In this document: piece by piece, positions 8,680-14,195 of the stretch
Position numbering within the stretch: position 1 is the first letter of the stretch
How the letters are laid out: every line of letters begins with the position of its first letter
NCBI GenBank assembly: GCA_045532055.1
Contig: JAZSFF010000058.1
Location: 1-18,196, forward strand
DNA length: 18,196 bases
Direction of reading: 5' to 3'
Source of the DNA: SIG440 sp045532055
GTDB taxonomy: Bacteria; Bacillota; Clostridia; Monoglobales; Monoglobaceae
Position numbers and translations under genes: made by a program
Notes under the pieces: model-generated
The model's database searches: none
What the model was told of the DNA's origin: nothing
Seen by the model: the letters and a program-made list of their open reading frames with translations, nothing else

Positions 8680-9996
8680 TCAACCCTTTTTTATATTTGA
8701 TATAATTTCTTTAACTGTCTTTGCAAGTTCAGTGTCTGTCACAATATCCGTTCCGATTTTTTTCACATTGTGAAGAACAGTTGTGTGGTCACGTCCCCCA
8801 AAAGCCTCGCCGATTTTAGGGAAAGAGGGGTCGTCCAGAATTTCTCTACATATATACATAGCAACCTGACGTGGCAAGGCAATGTCTGCCGAACGTTTCT
8901 TCGAAACAAGTGACCCCTTTGAAAGTCTGTAGTATTTCTCGACTTCATCAATAACAACCTTTGCAGTGATTGTCCTTTTGGGTTGAACCGAAAGGATATC
9001 ACGGAGTGCCTCCGTGGCAAGTTCCATAGAAATCTCGTTTGTACGTTTGATTCCCGCATAAACAAGAATGCGCTTTACTGCACCTTCAAGGTCACGAACA
9101 TTCGACTTAATGCTGTCTGCAATAAATTCCATAATCTCATCATCCACAGACAGATACTCACTTTGAATTTTGTTTTTAAGAATTGCCATACGGGTCTCAT
9201 AATCCGGTGGCTGAACATCCGCCAAAAGACCACTGTTAAAGCGTGTCACCAGTCTCTCCTCAAGCTGAGGAATATCTGATGGCAGCCTATCTGATGTGAG
9301 TACAATCTGCTTGTCCCTCTCAAAAAGAGCATTGAATGTATGGAAGAACTCCTCCTGTGCTGATTCCTTGTTGGCAAAAAACTGTACGTCGTCAATAAGC
9401 AAAAGGTCAACGTTTCTGTACTTATTTCTGAAAGCCTGATTGGTTTTCTCTCGGATAGCCGTAACAAGCTCGTATGTAAACTTTTCACTTGTTGTATAAA
9501 GAACTCTCTTCTTGGGATAATTCTCAACAAAATAGTTGCCTATAGCCTGCATAAGATGGGTTTTGCCCAGCCCGCTGCCGCCATAAAGAAAAAGAGGGTT
9601 ATACGTCTTTGCCGGTCTTTCCGCAACAGCAAGTGATGCAACGTATGCCAAATTATTGTTGTTGCCCACAACAAAGGACGAGAATGTATATTTGGGGTTG
9701 AGTGTATTCTTGGCAGTAATAGGGTCAACCTCTGTCTTGTTGCGTGATTCTTCGTCCACCACTACGTCAATATCAAACTTATGTGATGTAACCGACTCAA
9801 GACAACTCTCAATAAGTGAGAAATACTTTGTCATTATCATATTCTTGTTTACAGCAAAAGGCACCTTGAGAGTAATCTTTGTATCATCGATAGCTTCTGC
9901 ACGGATGGGCTTTATCCATGAGTCATAAGATACCACCGAAATCTCCTTGGACAAATCCTCCAAGACCTTTTCCCATATTTGCTTTAACTCTTCCAA
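8680..9996 (-). CDS. dnaA: DnaA, chromosomal replication initiator (TTG start)
   Basis: DnaA binds origin boxes and opens the duplex to start replication. The 438-aa protein has domain I (residues 1-80) and a short linker. The AAA+ domain carries Walker A GGSGLGKT (139-146) and Walker B LLIDD (199-203). The C-terminal DNA-binding helix-turn-helix has the signature GGRDHTTVLH (400-409). The longest frame opens at a TTG at 10014, which lies within the ribosome-binding region. The TTG at 9996, eight bases after AAAGGAG (10005-10011), gives MEELKQIWEKVLEDL, a typical DnaA beginning. Unusually, dnaN does not follow; mnmE does, 46 bp on. A divergent rpmH on the other side is the standard arrangement. 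Confidence 0.97.
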   Translation of the reverse strand: MEELKQIWEKVLEDLSKEISVVSYDSWIKPIRAEAIDDTKITLKVPFAVNKNMIMTKYFSLIESCLESVTSHKFDIDVVVDEESRNKTEVDPITAKNTLNPKYTFSSFVVGNNNNLAYVASLAVAERPAKTYNPLFLYGGSGLGKTHLMQAIGNYFVENYPKKRVLYTTSEKFTYELVTAIREKTNQAFRNKYRNVDLLLIDDVQFFANKESAQEEFFHTFNALFERDKQIVLTSDRLPSDIPQLEERLVTRFNSGLLADVQPPDYETRMAILKNKIQSEYLSVDDEIMEFIADSIKSNVRDLEGAVKRILVYAGIKRTNEISMELATEALRDILSVQPKRTITAKVVIDEVEKYYRLSKGSLVSKKRSADIALPRQVAMYICREILDDPSFPKIGEAFGGRDHTTVLHNVKKIGTDIVTDTELAKTVKEIISNIKKG

Positions 9997-10004
9997 AATC
10001 AAAG

Positions 10005-10011
10005 CTCCTTT
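10005..10011 (-). promoter_or_regulatory. Ribosome binding site that fixes the dnaA TTG start
   Basis: The minus strand reads AAAGGAG here, eight bases before the TTG at 9994-9996. The earlier in-frame TTG codons at 10014 and 10002 overlap or touch this sequence and so cannot use it. This is why the shorter dnaA was chosen. Confidence 0.7.
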
Positions 10012-10037
10012 CAATTTAAAACTTCTGAAAATTAAAT

Positions 10038-10063
10038 AACAGTCAGCAGGGGAAACTGCTGTT
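10038..10063 (-). repeat. Inverted repeat in the dnaA leader
   Basis: CAGCAG (10044-10049) and CTGCTG (10056-10061) can pair around a six-base loop. An alternative fold pairs AACAG (10038-10042) with CTGTT (10059-10063) and keeps the inner CAG/CTG, with one bulged base. It lies between the predicted dnaA promoter and the ribosome binding site, so it could shape the mRNA leader or be an operator. No T-run follows on the minus strand, so it is not an obvious terminator. Confidence 0.3.
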
Positions 10064-10101
10064 GCTGAAAATACAATTCAACTTCTGTACATACATATAT
10101 T

Positions 10102-10130
10102 ATAATAACAGACTTTTGTTCTTTTTTCAA
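10102..10130 (-). promoter_or_regulatory. Candidate sigma-A promoter of dnaA
   Basis: On the minus strand, TTGAAA (10130-10125) is followed after 17 bases by TATTAT (10107-10102), with TGT just before the -10 as in extended promoters. A TATAAT three bases further on is a better -10 but would need a 20-base spacer. The implied start lies near 10095, leaving a leader of about 100 nt before dnaA. Confidence 0.5.
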
Positions 10131-10275
10131 CATAAAAAATTTTCATAATTCGTCAAAAGATTATCAAAGATACCCTGAAAACACAAAATATTGTCCTTGT
10201 TTTCAATGACATTTACAACATCTATGGTTTTTGTATAAATAAAAATTTTTTAAAATTTTTTCACCCCGGAAAGTC

Positions 10276-10304
10276 TTGACAATATTGATTTCTTGTGCTA
10301 CAAT
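10276..10304 (+). promoter_or_regulatory. Strong sigma-A promoter of rpmH
   Basis: A perfect -35 TTGACA (10276-10281) is followed by a 17-base spacer and TACAAT (10299-10304), one base off the -10 consensus. TGC immediately upstream makes it an extended -10. Transcription would start near 10311, leaving a leader of about 70 nt. This fits the high demand for a ribosomal protein. Confidence 0.85.
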
Positions 10305-10340
10305 GGTTAATGCTGTTTTACAGATTATTATTAATGTACA

Positions 10341-10360
10341 TTTTCATTATAAAATGAAAA
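10341..10360 (+). repeat. AT-rich palindrome in the rpmH leader
   Basis: TTTTCATT (10341-10348) is exactly complementary to AATGAAAA (10353-10360) around a four-base loop. It sits ten bases before the rpmH ribosome binding site (GGAGGG, 10371-10376). It could be a weak leader hairpin or an operator; its A/T content means it may also be chance. Confidence 0.3.
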
Positions 10361-10382
10361 ATTTCGTATTGGAGGGATTTAG

Positions 10383-10517
10383 ATGCTTAGAACATTCCAG
10401 CCTAAAAAGAGACACAGAGCTAAAGAGCATGGTTTCAGAAAAAGAATGTCGACCAGCAACGGCCGCAAAGTTTTAGCAAGAAGAAGACTTAAAGGCAGAA
10501 AGAAATTGTCAGCCTAA
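10383..10517 (+). CDS. rpmH: Ribosomal protein L34
   Basis: L34 is a small, very basic protein of the 50S subunit. The 44-aa translation starts MLRTFQPKKRHRAKEHGFR and continues with RMSTSNGRKVLARRRLKGRK, which matches the family's normal length and pattern throughout. The ATG lies six bases after GGAGGG. It is the first gene of the rpmH-rnpA-yidD-yidC-jag set, is read from a near-consensus promoter, and is followed at once by a hairpin that overlaps its stop codon. Confidence 0.97.
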   Translation: MLRTFQPKKRHRAKEHGFRKRMSTSNGRKVLARRRLKGRKKLSA

Positions 10518-10539
10518 AGACGCCTTTGTGCGTCTTTTT
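10516..10539 (+). terminator. Hairpin terminator overlapping the rpmH stop
   Basis: An 8-bp stem, AAAGACGC (10516-10523) with GCGTCTTT (10530-10537), has a six-base loop and is followed by a short T-run. It begins within the TAA stop of rpmH. Genes downstream lie on the same strand, so it probably acts as a leaky terminator that makes rpmH mRNA more abundant than rnpA mRNA. Confidence 0.75.
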
Positions 10540-10577
10540 GACTATACAGACGCAATTTTCTTGTTTTAATGGGCAAT

Positions 10578-10600
10578 TTCCGCAAACTTTGCGAATTTTT
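10578..10600 (+). terminator. Possible second hairpin before rnpA
   Basis: CGCAA (10581-10585) pairs with TTGCG (10589-10593) around a three-base loop. A further TT/AA pair lies across a bulged C, and a run of T follows. It may be a second weak terminator or an RNA-processing site between rpmH and rnpA. Confidence 0.35.
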
Positions 10601-10632
10601 TCTGCGAGCCTTCAAAGTTACGGGGGGTAATT

Positions 10633-10986
10633 ATGAGAACATCTGCCAATGGTATAATCAGTCTTAATTTGAACTCACAGTTCAAAAAGCTTTACTCCAA
10701 GGGCATCTCATATGTTAGTCCATCGATGGTCTTGTATGCCAGACGCAATGGTCTTTCTTGCAACCGGATAGGTATTACAGTGAGCAAAAAACTGGGCAAA
10801 GCCGTTGTGAGAAACCGTTCAAAACGCAGACTGCGTGAAGTTTATCGGACAAACCTTCCCAATTTGAAATCAGGATTTGATTTTATTCTTGTGGCAAGAG
10901 GCCGCACAGCCACAATACCTTTCTCAAAGCTAGATTCAGATTTTAAAGTTGCCGCAAAGGCTGTCGGGGTGCTGTCTGATGAATAA
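10633..10986 (+). CDS. rnpA: RNase P protein component
   Basis: RnpA binds the RNase P RNA and helps it cleave the 5' leader from precursor tRNAs. The 117-aa basic protein shows the family hallmark KLGKAVVRNRSKRRLRE, with the RNR motif at Arg60-Asn61-Arg62 and Lys64-Arg65-Arg66. An FKKLYSKG segment near residues 17-24 corresponds to the usual start of the fold. The ATG at 10633 lies after a run of six G (10622-10627). The 115-bp gap from rpmH holds two hairpins. Its end overlaps yidD by 8 bp. Confidence 0.96.
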   Translation: MRTSANGIISLNLNSQFKKLYSKGISYVSPSMVLYARRNGLSCNRIGITVSKKLGKAVVRNRSKRRLREVYRTNLPNLKSGFDFILVARGRTATIPFSKLDSDFKVAAKAVGVLSDE

Positions 10987-11197
10987 AATCCTTTCCTTTA
11001 TTCTTATCAAACCTATCGAATTTTACAGGCGTTTTATTTCACCAAACACTCCGCCAAGATGCCGTTTTTACCCTACCTGCTCGGAATATGCAATTCTTGC
11101 AATCAAAAAATACGGTCCCATCAAAGGCTTTTTCAAGGCAATCTGGCGAATTTTAAGGTGCCACCCTTTTTCTAGGGGCGGCGTTGATATGCCTTAA
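10979..11197 (+). CDS. yidD: YidD, membrane protein insertion efficiency factor
   Basis: YidD is a small membrane-associated protein thought to help YidC-dependent insertion. The 72-aa product has an amphipathic N terminus (FILIKPIEFYRRF) and the conserved cysteine-rich core CRFYPTCSEYA, ending in ILRCHPFSRGGVDMP. An upstream in-frame ATG at 10949 lies deep inside rnpA. The ATG at 10979 overlaps the rnpA stop region (GATGAATAA), follows GGGGTG, and gives the usual N terminus MNKILSF. Its place between rnpA and yidC is standard. Confidence 0.94.
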   Translation: MNKILSFILIKPIEFYRRFISPNTPPRCRFYPTCSEYAILAIKKYGPIKGFFKAIWRILRCHPFSRGGVDMP

Positions 11198-11262
11198 TCT
11201 TTCGGTGCCCTGTGGACAAGCAGCAGTAATGCACCTTTATTACTTATTTGGAGGATATTTTT

Positions 11263-12309
11263 ATGACCTATATAATGACCGCCTTGGGTTGGATTCTTGA
11301 CCTTTTTTACCGACTTATAGGCAACTACGGTTTTGCGATTATTCTCTTTACCGTTTTTATCAAGCTGGTTCTCTTCCCTCTGGACTTGAAACAGCGTCGT
11401 TCCATGGCTAAAACTCAGAAAATTCAGCCTCTTCTTATGGAAGTGCAGAAAAAGTATGCCAACGACAAGGACAAACTTAATCAGGAAACAATGAAACTGT
11501 ACCAGAAGTACGGTATCAATCCCATGGGCGGTTGTCTGCCCATGCTTATACAACTCCCCATTATCTTTGCACTCTACTGGGTTGTAAGAAAACCTATTGT
11601 GTATATGATGGGCGTTGACTTTTCAGAAACATGGCGAATTGCCGAGGCATTCAACACATGGGCAGCTGCAAACATGGATGCAGTTCCAGATGCCCTCAAA
11701 AGCGCAATTCCCCTCACATATCAGCATGGTCTGGGTGCACAAAACACCTTTGGAAACAGCGAAATTCAGGTTGCACAAATGCTGTTTAAACATCCCGAAA
11801 TCCTGCAGCATCCGGCAATACAGACCTGGGACAACACATTAAAATCCATTGACTTTACGTTCTTTGGTATAGATTTGTCCGCAGTGCCAAGCCTTGGTGC
11901 TTTGTTGGGAGTATTTACCGGCAATGTTGCAAACATTACACTGAGCACTGTTCTTTTGTGGATTATCCCTATTCTTTCAGGTCTCAGTTCATGGCTTTCA
12001 AGCTATTTGATGAACGGCAAAAAGAAAACCGATAAAAATGTAATCCTGGCTGAAAACGAAAAGCCTCAGGGTAATCAGGCTGGCGACACCATGAAGTCAA
12101 TGTCTCTCATTATGCCGCTCTTCTCCACATGGTTTGCCTTTACCCTTCCCGCAGCAGTGGGTCTTTACTGGATTATAAGCAATATCATTCAGCTTCTCCA
12201 GCATCTTTTCGTTACAAAACACTTTGCAAACGACATCAGCCTTGAAGAAATAGAAGGAGATATTAATAATGTTAAAAAAAGTAGAAAAAACCGCAAAAAA
12301 TCTCGATGA
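11263..12309 (+). CDS. yidC: YidC/OxaI-type membrane protein insertase
   Basis: YidC inserts and folds proteins in the cytoplasmic membrane, alone or with Sec. The 348-aa protein has a first helix near residues 20-40 (FTVFIKLVLFPL) and a charged cytoplasmic hairpin (about 42-88). A second helix (about 94-118) follows, then a long outward segment (about 119-205) and further helices at about 208-248 and 283-317. The tail is strongly basic (KKSRKNRKKSR), fitting ribosome contact. The groove residue that is Arg in Bacillus SpoIIIJ appears to be Lys34 here. I see no lipobox. The ATG at 11263 is eight bases after GGAGG (11250-11254); an earlier in-frame TTG overlaps that site and is rejected. Confidence 0.95.
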   Translation: MTYIMTALGWILDLFYRLIGNYGFAIILFTVFIKLVLFPLDLKQRRSMAKTQKIQPLLMEVQKKYANDKDKLNQETMKLYQKYGINPMGGCLPMLIQLPIIFALYWVVRKPIVYMMGVDFSETWRIAEAFNTWAAANMDAVPDALKSAIPLTYQHGLGAQNTFGNSEIQVAQMLFKHPEILQHPAIQTWDNTLKSIDFTFFGIDLSAVPSLGALLGVFTGNVANITLSTVLLWIIPILSGLSSWLSSYLMNGKKKTDKNVILAENEKPQGNQAGDTMKSMSLIMPLFSTWFAFTLPAAVGLYWIISNIIQLLQHLFVTKHFANDISLEEIEGDINNVKKSRKNRKKSR

Positions 12310-13060
12310 AGCATTAGAGCTTGCCGCTCAGGACCTTGGGGTTTCCAAGGAAGAAGTTTCTTATACTGTTACAAGAGAAATCGGCAAAGGTTTGATGAAA
12401 TTTCTTGTAGGCTCTGAAGTTGATATTGTTGCATGGCGCACAGCCGACGAAGAAAAAGAGCAACCAAAGGCTCCAAAGAAGACTGCAAAAAAAGAGGAAA
12501 AGTCCAAAAAGGCTGAAAAGGCCGAAATCACAGAAAAAACTGACGTTTCCGCAAAATCAGAAAAAAGAGCTGAAGTGGACGAAGATTTTGTAATTCCAAA
12601 ATCTGCTGTTGATGATGCAAAATACTTTGTTTCAGAGCTTCTCTCAAAAATCGGTCTTACCTTTGACCTTCACATCAAACTTGACAGAAATGTTATAAAC
12701 ATAGAGGTTTCAGGAGAAAAGATGGGACTCCTCATCGGCAAACGAGGTGACACCCTTGATGCAGTTCAGATGCTCACCGTTCTCTATGTAAACCGCAACA
12801 AGAATATGCCTTATGTAAAGGTAAACATTGATACCGAGAACTATCGTTCAAAAAGAGAAGAAACTCTCGTAAGACTGGCTCACGGTCTTGAACGTAGCGT
12901 TCTTCGTGACAAAAAATCAATAACTCTGGAGCCAATGACCGCAAACGAAAGACGTATTATCCATTCTGCACTCCAGAACAACCCAAAGATTAAAACACAC
13001 AGCATCGGCGAAGAACCAAACCGCCGTATGGTTGTTTCACTGGCAAAAACCGAGGACTAA
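12269..13060 (+). CDS. jag: Jag/KhpB, KH and R3H RNA-binding protein
   Basis: Jag (KhpB) is a cytoplasmic RNA-binding protein usually encoded after yidC and linked to cell elongation and division. The 263-aa product has a Jag-N domain (about 2-55) and a Lys/Glu/Ala-rich linker (about 58-108). A KH domain follows with the binding loop IGKRGDTL (156-163). The R3H domain includes ANERRIIHSAL (225-235), with Arg228 and His232 in the expected places. The ATG at 12269 follows AGAAGGAGA by eight bases and lies 41 bp inside the end of yidC, so the two are probably coupled in translation. A strong terminator follows. Confidence 0.94.
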   Translation: MLKKVEKTAKNLDEALELAAQDLGVSKEEVSYTVTREIGKGLMKFLVGSEVDIVAWRTADEEKEQPKAPKKTAKKEEKSKKAEKAEITEKTDVSAKSEKRAEVDEDFVIPKSAVDDAKYFVSELLSKIGLTFDLHIKLDRNVINIEVSGEKMGLLIGKRGDTLDAVQMLTVLYVNRNKNMPYVKVNIDTENYRSKREETLVRLAHGLERSVLRDKKSITLEPMTANERRIIHSALQNNPKIKTHSIGEEPNRRMVVSLAKTED

Positions 13061-13076
13061 TCTACAGAATTTATTT

Positions 13077-13114
13077 ATACAGCTACTTTATTTATGCAAA
13101 GTAGCTGTATTTTT
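13077..13114 (+). terminator. Strong intrinsic terminator after jag
   Basis: A perfect 13-bp stem (13077-13089 with 13098-13110) encloses the loop ATTTATGC and is followed by TTTT. It ends the rpmH-jag unit and separates it from the arginine operon. The loop repeats part of the ARG-box sequence found downstream. Confidence 0.9.
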
Positions 13115-13125
13115 ATGAATTTTTT

Positions 13126-13139
13126 TGAATATTTATGCA
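13126..13139 (+). promoter_or_regulatory. ARG box 1 (ArgR operator) upstream of the argC promoter
   Basis: TGAATATTTATGCA differs at one base from the palindrome TGAATATTTATTCA, which fits the known ArgR/AhrC operator pattern. It lies 66 bp upstream of a second copy that shares 13 identical bases. It is just upstream of the candidate -35. That argR lies in the operon downstream makes ArgR binding likely. Confidence 0.75.
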
Positions 13140-13148
13140 AAAATACCA

Positions 13149-13189
13149 TTGACGTTTCCCAGTAATTGTGGTTTAATATATGATATAAT
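13149..13189 (+). promoter_or_regulatory. Promoter region of the arginine operon
   Basis: Two overlapping choices are seen. TTGACG (13149-13154) is followed after 17 bases by TTTAAT (13172-13177), with TGG before it. A second -10, TATAAT (13184-13189), is preceded by TGA as an extended -10 but has no good -35. Either would start transcription at about 13184-13196, at or within ARG box 2. Confidence 0.6.
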
Positions 13190-13191
13190 GC

Positions 13192-13205
13192 TGAATATTT
13201 ATGCG
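13192..13205 (+). promoter_or_regulatory. ARG box 2 (ArgR operator) at the transcription start
   Basis: TGAATATTTATGCG repeats the first 13 bases of ARG box 1. It lies between the candidate -10 elements and the argC ribosome binding site (AAAGG, 13206-13210), where a bound repressor would block initiation. With box 1, six helical turns upstream, ArgR hexamers could bridge the two. Confidence 0.75.
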
Positions 13206-13219
13206 AAAGGATATATCTT

Positions 13220-14158
13220 ATGTCACAAACAAAGGTTTTTATCGACGGAAGTGTTGGAACTACCGGTCTCAGAATACACGAAAGACTGTCACAAAGACAG
13301 GATATTGAGCTTATAACTCTCCCCGAAGAAACTCGAAAGGATTTAGCAAGCAGAGTTGATGCAATAAAAAAATCCGACGTTGCTTTTCTGTGTCTCCCTG
13401 ATGCGGCATCAGTTGAGATTATAGAGGCTATAGGTGATTGCGACACAAAAATTCTTGACACCTCCACCGCTCATCGCACAAACCCTGCATGGGCATACGG
13501 TTTTCCTGAATTATCACCTGCTTTCCGTGACAAAATTTTGTCATCAAACCGCATCGCTGTTCCCGGTTGTCACGCCAGTGGTTTTTGTTCCTTGGTTATG
13601 CCTTTGGTACACTACGGAATAATCCCCGCAGACTACCCTGTTGTATGTACATCTGTTACAGGTTACAGCGGCGGCGGCAAAAAAATGATTGCAGAATACG
13701 AGGATGCCGAAAGACCTTTAGCTTTTGACAGTCCTCGACAATACGGACTTACTCAAAAACATAAACATTTACCCGAAATGAAAACCGTCTGTGGTCTTGA
13801 TTTTGAACCTTGTTTCTCGCCCATAGTTGGGGACTTTTACAGCGGTATGACGGTTTCAATTCCACTGACCTCCAGATTTCTTGCAAAGAAAGTTTCAGCA
13901 GAGGAACTTCACGGTATTTTCGCAGAGCACTACAAAGATTGCAAGTTGGTATCTGTTCTTCCATTTGGGACAGAGGGTATGCTGGACACCAATCATATGT
14001 CCGGCAAAGACAGTATGGAAATCACAATTGCCGGCAATGACGACCGTATACTTCTGGCATCTTCCTTTGACAACCTCGGCAAGGGAGCATCCGGTGCGGC
14101 AGTTCAGTGTTTCAACCTTATTACAGGTTGCGACGAAACCACCGGTCTTGTTCTCTAA
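13220..14158 (+). CDS. argC: N-acetyl-gamma-glutamyl-phosphate reductase, short (type 2) form
   Basis: ArgC reduces N-acetylglutamyl phosphate to the semialdehyde with NADPH, the third step of arginine synthesis. The 312-aa product begins with the nucleotide-binding loop GSVGTTG (10-16). The catalytic cysteine is Cys117 in VPGCHASGF, and a QKHKHLPE motif (179-186) is likely to contain the active-site histidine. Length and opening (VFIDGSVGTTGLRIHERL) match the short type 2 class rather than the long class of about 340-350 residues. The ATG at 13220 is nine bases after AAAGG. It is the first gene of the operon, behind two ARG boxes. Confidence 0.94.
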   Translation: MSQTKVFIDGSVGTTGLRIHERLSQRQDIELITLPEETRKDLASRVDAIKKSDVAFLCLPDAASVEIIEAIGDCDTKILDTSTAHRTNPAWAYGFPELSPAFRDKILSSNRIAVPGCHASGFCSLVMPLVHYGIIPADYPVVCTSVTGYSGGGKKMIAEYEDAERPLAFDSPRQYGLTQKHKHLPEMKTVCGLDFEPCFSPIVGDFYSGMTVSIPLTSRFLAKKVSAEELHGIFAEHYKDCKLVSVLPFGTEGMLDTNHMSGKDSMEITIAGNDDRILLASSFDNLGKGASGAAVQCFNLITGCDETTGLVL

Positions 14159-14195
14159 TTTTTAACTATCACACATCAGAAAGGATAATTTTTCT

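Larger units (their letters stand above)
9997..10382. other. dnaA-rpmH divergent spacer, possible but unconfirmed origin region
   Basis: This non-coding stretch holds the dnaA leader and promoter on the minus strand and the rpmH promoter and leader on the plus strand. Between them, around 10234-10261, is an almost pure A/T block that could unwind easily. In many Firmicutes the origin lies between these two genes. However, I find no TTATNCACA box on either strand. The nearest is a one-mismatch TTATACAAA on the minus strand at 10230-10238. The location suggests an origin, but the sequence does not confirm one. Confidence 0.35.

Noticed and set aside
10276..10476. Plus-strand frame of 66 codons overlapping rpmH
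   Set aside because: It begins inside the rpmH promoter and runs out of frame through rpmH. L34 in the other frame explains the sequence fully.
11211..11219. TGTGGACAA, one mismatch from a DnaA box
   Set aside because: A single near-match between yidD and yidC with no others nearby is expected by chance and does not mark an origin.
11248..11262. TTG start that would lengthen YidC by five residues
   Set aside because: The codon overlaps the GGAGG ribosome site serving the ATG at 11263, so it cannot be the start used.
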